Below, in pieces: positions 6,255 through 10,558 of a stretch of DNA of 10,558 bases (position 1 is the stretch's first letter; each line of letters opens with the position of its first letter). Where the stretch lies: contig MHHP01000010.1 of assembly GCA_001817055.1 (NCBI GenBank), positions 1 through 10,558 on the forward strand, in the 5' to 3' direction. Under the pieces are notes generated by a model. The model made no database searches, was not told where the DNA came from, and saw only the letters and a program-made list of their open reading frames with translations. Origin of the DNA: Candidatus Andersenbacteria bacterium RIFCSPHIGHO2_02_FULL_45_11. GTDB taxonomy: Bacteria; Patescibacteriota; Andersenbacteria; UBA10190. Position numbers and translations under genes: made by a program.

Positions 6255-6296
6255 AAAAAGAAAGGGCTACATCTAGTTTTATGTAGAATGCAGCCC
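6255..6296 (-). promoter_or_regulatory. Attenuator-like hairpin between cofE-like and glycosyltransferase genes
   Basis: Inner stem CTACAT/ATGTAG (6267-6272 with 6281-6286) and outer GGG/CCC (6264-6266 with 6294-6296) with a 7-nt bulge. On the minus strand it is followed by TTTCTTTTT (6255-6263), then the glycosyltransferase Shine-Dalgarno. It resembles a partial intrinsic terminator that would lower glycosyltransferase expression relative to upstream genes. Confidence 0.5.
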
Positions 6297-6317
6297 GATG
6301 AATAGTTTTGAGTTGAA

Positions 6318-7091
6318 TCAACTTTGACCCTGCTCAGCAAGGTCGGAATCAATTTGGCTAGAAACCACCAGATCAGTAATCCTGCTTTCTTCAGTTACCG
6401 GATATTGCAATCCACTAACCACCACAAGCGGTATTCCAGCCGAACTTTGACCCATCAAGAGAGATGCTGCAGCAGATATCTCATCCGCAAACAGTATACT
6501 CACATTACGCTTGCGATCGTAGATATCCTTCTCATCAGAATTGCCCTTCAATAGTGCCGGAACACCTGCAACTCCGAGAGCAAGACCAATTGATCCTGCC
6601 CGATATTCAATACCGAAGGAGTCGTTGATGACTACCGCAACATTGACACCGAACTTTTCCATAAGCAGATGCCGAACCTTAGCAGCACTTTCGTCAGGAT
6701 TCTGCGGAAGCAGGCTAACGGTTCCTTCCTCGACATTAGCACGATCAATGCCTGCACTGGTACAGACAAAACCAAGGCGATGCACCGTAACGACTACTCC
6801 GGGTTTCACCCGCAATATCGCCTTACTTTCTTGAATCATCAGCTCCACAATACGTGGATCTTTACCACTTATTGTTGCGATCTCTCGTGCTCGATCAGAT
6901 GGCGTGATAGTTGATAAGCTAATCACCCTTCCTTCTGCCTTTGAGACGATCTTCGAAGCGATAACAACGATGTCTTGCTCCTTCAAAGATACATTCGCAT
7001 CTTGCAGAGCAGTCATCACAATGTCACCAACGGAATCTCTTGATTGAACAAGAGGAACATTTGGAATTGCTGTTAATGAGACTTGATACAT
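6318..7091 (-). CDS. cofE-like: CofE-like gamma-glutamyl ligase (F420-0:L-glutamate ligase family)
   Basis: A 257-aa member of the F420_ligase family, which in F420 makers uses GTP to join L-glutamate to coenzyme F420-0. Diagnostic motifs: KIVSKAEGR (47-55), GKDPRIVEL (76-84), GFVCTSAGIDRANV (107-120), LLPQNPDESA (127-136), INDSFGIEYRAGS (155-167), ALGVAGV (171-177) and ADEISAAASLLMG (202-214). Length matches archaeal CofE. Differences from the canonical enzyme: the D-[ST]-F-G-R-x-x-R-G motif has I161 in place of Arg, and the following L-x-D-x-x-G-x-D-x-x-G segment is degenerate (178-195). The ATG at 7091 is preferred because AGAAAGA lies upstream and homology begins there; the open frame to 7163 overlaps the previous gene. 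It lies 40 nt after the HPr-kinase-like gene. No other F420 gene apart from a distant CofC-like gene is in the window, so the acceptor may not be F420. Confidence 0.88.
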   Translation of the reverse strand: MYQVSLTAIPNVPLVQSRDSVGDIVMTALQDANVSLKEQDIVVIASKIVSKAEGRVISLSTITPSDRAREIATISGKDPRIVELMIQESKAILRVKPGVVVTVHRLGFVCTSAGIDRANVEEGTVSLLPQNPDESAAKVRHLLMEKFGVNVAVVINDSFGIEYRAGSIGLALGVAGVPALLKGNSDEKDIYDRKRNVSILFADEISAAASLLMGQSSAGIPLVVVSGLQYPVTEESRITDLVVSSQIDSDLAEQGQS

Positions 7092-7131
7092 AGAATCGTT
7101 CTTTCTATTGTTGAGGTTTGAATTAGAATGG

Positions 7132-8094
7132 CTATACTTTACCACCCCCCGTAAGGTATGCACAGAGCTTGTCTATTGGCCCGGAAACATACCCATACGA
7201 ACTATGGCTTTCAATCCATGAAATCAGCTTTCTTCTATTTTCATGGAAATCAGCGCAATCCAAGGAGGGTACATAGGGGCCGTACTCAAGGGTTTGCCCG
7301 ACAAACATCGGAAAGCAAACTCCTCGAATATATCGCGATGTTTCTTCGTGCAAAAAGAGTCGGCTAAACATCTTTTCAACACGATTTGTATGGAGTTGCG
7401 CATTTACATCGTTTAATAGATGCACGTGCGCAACCTTACATATAGGAACAGGCTTTAAGGCTACGGTAACACCGAGAGCATCTGGCGTAACAGCGGCTAC
7501 CGATGTCCAGTCATCACGATTGGATTTTTCACCGAATAGATGCTCCAAATCCATGTTGTGGTAGGCAATTGTTGCGCGTCTTAAACGGAAAACTTTGGTT
7601 CCTCCATATAAGAACGCACCACCTTCACCTAACCCAACCAAGACTAAGTCATTTCCCACGATAGAATATCCGTAGTTACGGCACAACTCAAGGCATAGAG
7701 AAGTTTTTCCAGAACCCTGTTTACCAAGAAGTAACATTCCTTGACCATTCTTCTCTACCGCTGCACCGTGTAGCGTCACCTGGCACTGCCCCATTCGCTG
7801 CATTTCCAAAATGTAGTGAATGAGATACGGGATAGTATTTCCCGCACACAATTCTTCCGCCTCTCCACACACAAACCATGTGTGCAAATCTTCGCTTGGA
7901 GTAATTGATAGTGGCAATCCAATATCAACTTCCATGCGAAAACCAGAGTTACAGGGGCGGGCTTCACGGCGATACTCAGGAATATACGGCACAAAATCTC
8001 CATCCAACAGGGGAGCAATAGCATCGTTGTTACAATACACATCGATGCCATGCTCCCCCATATAGACGGCGCAAGCGAACTTACGCTTCGACAC
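7132..8094 (-). CDS. HPr kinase/phosphorylase-like P-loop protein
   Basis: About 320 aa. The HprK/PEPCK-type kinase core is visible: LHGAAVEKNGQGMLLLGKQG (start of the core, residues 108-127 from the GTG) with the P-loop GKQGSGKTS (124-132), then GYSIVGNDLVLVG (142-154) matching the HprK G-H-x-L-V-x-D-D stretch. The classical HPr K/P signature loop is not seen, so HPr is probably not the target; relatives of this kind phosphorylate other small molecules or peptides, including some RiPP systems. The N-terminal 100 residues are unassigned. Start choice: GTG at 8094 has a nine-base AGGAGGAGG (8100-8108) 5 nt upstream and overlaps the metK stop by 14 nt; the frame also extends to a TTG at 8166 without a ribosome binding site. 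Fold confident, substrate unknown. Confidence 0.8.
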   Translation of the reverse strand: MSKRKFACAVYMGEHGIDVYCNNDAIAPLLDGDFVPYIPEYRREARPCNSGFRMEVDIGLPLSITPSEDLHTWFVCGEAEELCAGNTIPYLIHYILEMQRMGQCQVTLHGAAVEKNGQGMLLLGKQGSGKTSLCLELCRNYGYSIVGNDLVLVGLGEGGAFLYGGTKVFRLRRATIAYHNMDLEHLFGEKSNRDDWTSVAAVTPDALGVTVALKPVPICKVAHVHLLNDVNAQLHTNRVEKMFSRLFLHEETSRYIRGVCFPMFVGQTLEYGPYVPSLDCADFHENRRKLISWIESHSSYGYVSGPIDKLCAYLTGGGKV

Positions 8095-9307
8095 AACTTC
8101 CTCCTCCTGCTCGGGGCAGAAACGGTTTTCGTGAAAGAATTTCAGCAGTCCATGCACGACTTCCAAGCTCTCGCTCTACAAGAGCACGAACTTCACTTTC
8201 TTCTACTTTTTTGCTCAAACTCACAAATAATTGATGGGGATGAAACAAAGGGTCGCCCATGCGGGTCGTAACAGCCATTTGGCATTCACAGTCAAAGAAT
8301 TGAGATATCTGTCGACTTAAAACATCAACAATATATCCCCAAACCTTACCGACGTGATAGGCAGGATTTTTTCCATTACTCGCTTCCATACTATATGGAC
8401 GAATACTAGAAATAATCCCACGAGAACGATTTCCTCTTCCAACCATTCCCTCTTCACCAAAATCCAACGCCGAACCAGTACAAACGAAGTAGTGACCTCG
8501 AATGTCATTGGCACGTTGATCTTGAGTATTCACGAAAAGGGAGACCGAGTATCGATCTTGCACTATCTCCATCGCTCGTTCGAGCAATTGAGATTGCAAC
8601 CAATGAATCCGTTCTTTGTAGACCTGAGATGTCGGGATCTTATCGGCCATGAACGGCACGCACATGGTAACTTCAATAGTGTTACCATTACGAATTGTCA
8701 TGACCTTGATATCTTGTCCCACCCAATCGTACACAGGCTTGTTTTCTTGATAGAAGAATCCTTCAAGTCCTAGAGTTAACTGCTCACTTATGGAGAGTGG
8801 CCAATAACCCACACAAACCGAGGTATCGTTGGCCCATGGTTGCTTGGCATCAGGCACATCGTTTAAATCCCGTGGCCGATACCAATATGGGCTTCGAGAC
8901 GAAGATGTCGTAAACGAGTGAATTTCAAGCCATTTACTAAAATCAAAACTTGGCAAGCATTGCTGAAGATATTTCTGCGCAGCTTGCTGTTGGATTGATT
9001 CATAGTCAATCTGCTGACCACCCATCTCCGCACTCATTCGACCACTAAGAATTAGTCTATGTGGCTTTACCATTCGACCACTGCCAAAGCCAATCTCGGC
9101 CAAACCTCCAAAAATAGCGGCTTTATCCACATTGTGGTGCAAAACAGCACCAAACGTATCCATGCAGTATTGTGAATACTCCAAGGAGATTGCTTCCGCT
9201 ACCCCATCAGCTAACGTATCGGGGTGGCCCATGCCTTTTCTTTCCACAACCTCAAACAGATGTTGTTCAATCGGCACAAGATTCGCGTCCAACGTGAATG
9301 TCTTCAT
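8081..9307 (-). CDS. metK: Archaeal-type S-adenosylmethionine synthetase (MAT)
   Basis: Makes AdoMet from methionine and ATP. The 408-aa protein belongs to the archaeal MAT family (PF01941 type), not the bacterial MetK family: GMGHPDTLADGVAEA (25-39), HHNVDK (57-62), NDTSVCVGYWPLS (160-172), MVGRGNRSRG (288-297), RPYSMEASNGKNPAYHVGK (303-321). Length is normal and all these signature blocks are intact, so it should be active. It is the first gene of the minus-strand cassette; ATG 9307 has AAAGG 8 nt upstream. Its 3' end carries the ribosome binding site for the next gene. An archaeal-type enzyme in a biosynthetic-looking bacterial cassette suggests lateral transfer and a dedicated AdoMet supply, since the cassette itself has no obvious methyltransferase; the PRMT-like gene is about 6 kb away. 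Confidence 0.93.
   Translation of the reverse strand: MKTFTLDANLVPIEQHLFEVVERKGMGHPDTLADGVAEAISLEYSQYCMDTFGAVLHHNVDKAAIFGGLAEIGFGSGRMVKPHRLILSGRMSAEMGGQQIDYESIQQQAAQKYLQQCLPSFDFSKWLEIHSFTTSSSRSPYWYRPRDLNDVPDAKQPWANDTSVCVGYWPLSISEQLTLGLEGFFYQENKPVYDWVGQDIKVMTIRNGNTIEVTMCVPFMADKIPTSQVYKERIHWLQSQLLERAMEIVQDRYSVSLFVNTQDQRANDIRGHYFVCTGSALDFGEEGMVGRGNRSRGIISSIRPYSMEASNGKNPAYHVGKVWGYIVDVLSRQISQFFDCECQMAVTTRMGDPLFHPHQLFVSLSKKVEESEVRALVERELGSRAWTAEILSRKPFLPRAGGGSCVEA
8100..8108 (-). promoter_or_regulatory. Shine-Dalgarno for the HPr-kinase-like gene, inside metK
   Basis: AGGAGGAGG formed by the three consecutive glycine codons near the metK C-terminus (AGGGS, residues 400-404). It is 5 nt before the GTG at 8094 and gives tight coupling between the two genes. 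Confidence 0.8.
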
Positions 9308-9411
9308 TTCTCTAACCTTTCTGTAAGAACAAGATGGGACGTTTTGGTTTTCAACGAGCTATCATACAGCAACACTCCAATAAAACAGCGCAACTGCCCA
9401 CGATATATCAT
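9304..9411 (-). CDS. Possible 35-aa ORF overlapping the metK start (low confidence)
   Basis: ATG at 9411, 35 codons, TGA at 9304-9306 overlapping the metK ATG in the classic ATGA arrangement. AGAAG lies about 6 nt before the ATG. The product would be a mixed-charge peptide with a short hydrophobic patch (FIGVLL, residues 10-15) and one cysteine. An open stretch of 35 codons is not rare by chance, and no homolog is recognised. It could be a leader peptide, a coupling ORF or noise. Confidence 0.25.
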   Translation of the reverse strand: MIYRGQLRCFIGVLLYDSSLKTKTSHLVLTERLEK

Positions 9412-9428
9412 TTATTACTTCTTGTAAA
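9400..9428 (-). promoter_or_regulatory. Candidate promoter of the metK cassette
   Basis: Minus strand TTTACA (9423-9428), 17-nt spacer, TATCGT (9400-9405). The -35 matches 5 of 6, the -10 4 of 6. An alternative is TATACT just upstream (minus strand, 9426-9434 region), which would place the start before the 35-aa ORF. The cassette needs a promoter in 9308-9480, but which is used cannot be told by eye. Confidence 0.35.
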
Positions 9429-9442
9429 GTATAGAAATACTT
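9427..9442. repeat. Inverted repeat, possible operator of the metK cassette
   Basis: AAGTAT, 4-nt spacer AGAA, ATACTT: a perfect 6-bp dyad touching the candidate -35/-10 elements upstream of metK. It could be a repressor site or a small hairpin. No second copy was noticed in the window. Confidence 0.35.
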
Positions 9443-9462
9443 ATACCGTCAGAAAGAATTGA

Positions 9463-9552
9463 CAATTTTCGTATTTTACTCCTAAGGCTCAGATAGGCTG
9501 GGTACTCGCATCAATAGTGATCATCCTGTCAATCCGCCAACCGCTCAAGTAA
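9463..9552 (+). pseudogene. Second copy of the small membrane-peptide gene, apparently without a start codon
   Basis: In frame with the stop at 9550-9552 the translation runs from 9463 (after a TGA at 9460-9462). It gives YFTPKAQIGW, then a hydrophobic segment VLASIVIIL, then SIRQPLK, aligning to copy 1 (YYNPAKSDVASW, LIVAVGLIV, SIRQPFK). No ATG, GTG or TTG lies in frame before the TM segment; a TTG at 9459 is one frame off. Either the 5' end has decayed or been shifted, or an unusual start is used. The intact C-terminus and terminator argue that the unit was functional recently. Confidence 0.5.
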
Positions 9553-9628
9553 CACCAAAAGTGTTCATGAAGAATGCCCTGCTCCCTATCGCCCACGCCA
9601 CATCCAAAAGATGTGGCGTTTTAATTTT
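9550..9628 (+). ncRNA. Structured 3' element of copy 2 with terminator
   Basis: Homolog of the element at 4937-5012. The AACAC/GTGTT hairpin (9551-9555 with 9561-9565) overlaps the stop codon, followed by the same linker and a terminator. The block 9529-9592 matches copy 1 at 53 of 64 positions, while the TM-coding part just upstream matches at only about 16 of 30, so the RNA-level part seems the more constrained. Confidence 0.5.
9595..9628 (+). terminator. Intrinsic terminator of copy 2
   Basis: A 10-bp perfect stem (9595-9604 with 9610-9619), loop CAAAA, tail TTTTAATTTT (9619-9628). Compared with copy 1, stem pair 4985-5004 (A-T) is G-C here and the G-U pair has become A-U, so the changes preserve pairing. 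Confidence 0.85.
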
Positions 9629-10034
9629 CCGCTATTACAGACTTACCGGAATTCAGAAAAACTACAGTGTCCCTTTTTAAAAACACGGGCTTGAGCAAGT
9701 CATTAAAGACCACGGCCGAAGATGGTTCACAGGTAATAATATGCTGAAATTTGTTATATGTTTCCTTTATCTGCTGTTCGCTTAGCCGGTATACAAGATG
9801 TCCTTGTTTTCCGTAAAACTCTAGTGCTTTGGCATACGGGGTCCAAGGAGTTGAAAGCTTATCTGCGTAACTATGGTTGGTATTTCGTACTCCTACTCCA
9901 ATAATTTTTGTTTTCTTCTTTTTGCGCTCAATAGCTTGAATTAATCCTAGATATATCCCCCCACTGCCTATTGGCACCACGATATAGTCTGGGACTATTT
10001 CTTTTAAGATCTCGTCAATTATCGAAGGGGCTGA
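9621..10034 (-). pseudogene. C-terminal fragment of a fold-type II PLP enzyme (threonine/cysteine synthase-like)
   Basis: Recognisable: PDYIVVPIGSGGIYLGLI, containing the phosphate-binding glycine loop of PLP fold type II enzymes, then SEQQIKETY, IITCEPSSAVVF (the E-P-S-[AG]-A motif) and VVFLNSGK near the C-terminus. The N-terminal half with the catalytic lysine, about 150 residues or more, is absent. Reading upstream, homology fades near 10034, the frame closes at 10071-10073, and the only candidate starts (GTG codons at 9980 and 9977) fall inside the glycine-loop motif. The divergent gene and its promoter occupy the place of the missing part. A decayed remnant is therefore more likely than a real short gene. 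Its stop codon lies in the T-tract of the copy 2 terminator. Confidence 0.7.
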
Positions 10035-10037
10035 AAG

Positions 10038-10066
10038 TTGACAAGAAGACCGCCTTCTAGTAGGAT
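10038..10066 (+). promoter_or_regulatory. Sigma70-like promoter of the rightmost gene
   Basis: TTGACA (10038-10043), exactly 17 nt, TAGGAT (10061-10066). The -35 is perfect, the -10 fits 4 of 6. The spacer holds a small dyad AGAAG/CTTCT (10044-10048 with 10054-10058), a possible operator. The leader before the ATG would be about 43 nt. Confidence 0.65.
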
Positions 10067-10115
10067 ATGTTTAGTGTACATTAACAATCTCAATAGATTC
10101 TGGGAAGGAGTGAAC

Positions 10116-10558
10116 ATGCAAAGTCTTGAAGAAGCCTTGAACTATAAGAACGACCGTGTAGTTAACAAGTTCAGAGTGTTATATGCAGTGTCTCTCTCCG
10201 AGGCACAAGAAATCGCATCAGAGGCCTACAGGTGGTTATGGCTCAATGCCCGACTGAAGCAAGACCGCTCGCAAAATCTCGAGGGCATCCCACGTATTTT
10301 GGTCATCCATTCGGGGATGGTGGTTGTCGATGAATATTGGCATACCTTCGTCCTCCATACGCGAGACTATGAACAATTCTGCAGGGATTACCTAGGAACT
10401 TTTATCCATCATTCCCCGGCCACAGCAGATTTCCAGCCACTCAGCCGTGAAGAAACTGAGTTGCAACTGAACTACATCTGCGATGTTGTGGGCGAGGACA
10501 CGATGATCAGGTGGTATGAAGAATATCAAGTAAGATACTCGGCTGAAGTGCTCACTAA
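10116..10558 (+). CDS. Partial gene: COG4278 / GRDP-like protein of unknown function (runs off the window)
   Basis: The open frame continues past the window end; 147 codons are visible. ATG 10116 has AAGGAG 5 nt upstream. The key stretch is DEYWHTFVLHTRDYEQFC (72-89) followed by LGTFIHHSP (93-101). It matches the pattern D-x-x-W-H-x-x-[IV]-L-x-T-x-x-Y-x-x-F-C, then G-x-x-I-H-H-x-P, which I associate with uncharacterised proteins related to the plant glycine-rich domain proteins (COG4278-like). The conserved histidines H76, H98 and H99 suggest a metal site, an inference. No signal peptide or TM helix is visible. It is divergent from the truncated PLP gene and driven by the promoter at 10038-10066. 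Its remaining length and any operon partners are outside the window. Confidence 0.65.
   Translation, partial: MQSLEEALNYKNDRVVNKFRVLYAVSLSEAQEIASEAYRWLWLNARLKQDRSQNLEGIPRILVIHSGMVVVDEYWHTFVLHTRDYEQFCRDYLGTFIHHSPATADFQPLSREETELQLNYICDVVGEDTMIRWYEEYQVRYSAEVLT

Noticed and set aside
115..7091. A coenzyme F420 biosynthesis locus
   Set aside because: Only CofC-like and CofE-like proteins are present, 6 kb apart on opposite strands, with no CofD, CofG/H or FbiC; the CofE motif is altered.
8092..8166. TTG start at 8166 for the HPr-kinase-like gene
   Set aside because: It would overlap metK by 86 nt without a ribosome binding site; the GTG at 8094 has a near-perfect one.
8317..8773. Long ORFs antisense to metK and other cassette genes
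   Set aside because: They have no family motifs, lie fully inside well-supported genes and have no convincing ribosome binding sites; they are shadows of the real frames.
9551..9660. ORF starting at the ATG in the copy 2 3' element (9567)
   Set aside because: In copy 1 the corresponding ATG is followed at once by TAG, so this frame is not conserved.
9486..9660. Alternative + strand frame through copy 2 containing QVTPKVFM
   Set aside because: The same frame exists in copy 1 (QVTLKVFM), but differences fall on first and second codon positions, while the SIRQP frame has them at synonymous positions.
1..10558. CRISPR array, tRNA, rRNA, transposase or phage structural genes
   Set aside because: No regularly spaced repeats, cloverleaf with CCA end, rRNA-like stretch or DDE/integrase motif was found on either strand.

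Overview
The window most likely comes from a bacterium with a small genome, plausibly Patescibacteria (CPR). That placement is an inference: the proteins are compact, gene spacing is tight, Shine-Dalgarno sequences are AGGAG-type, UGA is used as a stop, and one stretch mixes families of archaeal type (S-adenosylmethionine synthetase), F420 type (CofE) and actinobacterial type (DUF397). No rRNA, tRNA, CRISPR array or transposase is visible.

Left part (1-3871). A CofC/GT-A-like DUF2064 transferase on the + strand converges on a minus-strand four-gene operon. In transcription order that operon encodes a PRMT-like methyltransferase, an 8-TM membrane protein, a translationally coupled 93-aa protein and a Nudix hydrolase. 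The two units share a strong hairpin terminator at 777-811. To the right lies a 4-TM EamA/SMR-like transporter gene with its own promoter (3908-3935) and terminator (3418-3443).

Middle part (4006-5083). A small alpha/beta hydrolase and a DUF397 protein lie on the minus strand. In the apparently empty stretch upstream of DUF397 there is a + strand 40-codon ORF (4817-4939) for a single-pass membrane peptide ending SIRQPFK, followed by a structured 3' region and an intrinsic terminator.

Cassette (5084-9307, minus strand). In transcription order: archaeal-type metK, HPr-kinase-like P-loop protein, CofE-like gamma-glutamyl ligase, and a GT81/GT78-like glycosyltransferase. Tight spacing and overlaps suggest one operon. 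Together they could supply AdoMet, phosphorylate, ligate an amino acid and glycosylate, which looks like an undescribed small-molecule or peptide-modification pathway; the product cannot be read from the sequence.

Right part (9308-10558). A second, diverged copy of the membrane-peptide/3'-element unit (9463-9628) lies in the same orientation as the first, so the two copies bracket the cassette. Next come a 5'-truncated PLP-enzyme gene and a divergently transcribed gene that runs off the window.

The most interesting discovery is the duplicated small-membrane-protein unit. In the reading frame ending SIRQP[F/L]K the two copies differ mainly at synonymous positions near the C-terminus and keep hydrophobicity in the TM segment. 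Their 3' untranslated elements are even more conserved, with compensatory changes in the terminator stem.
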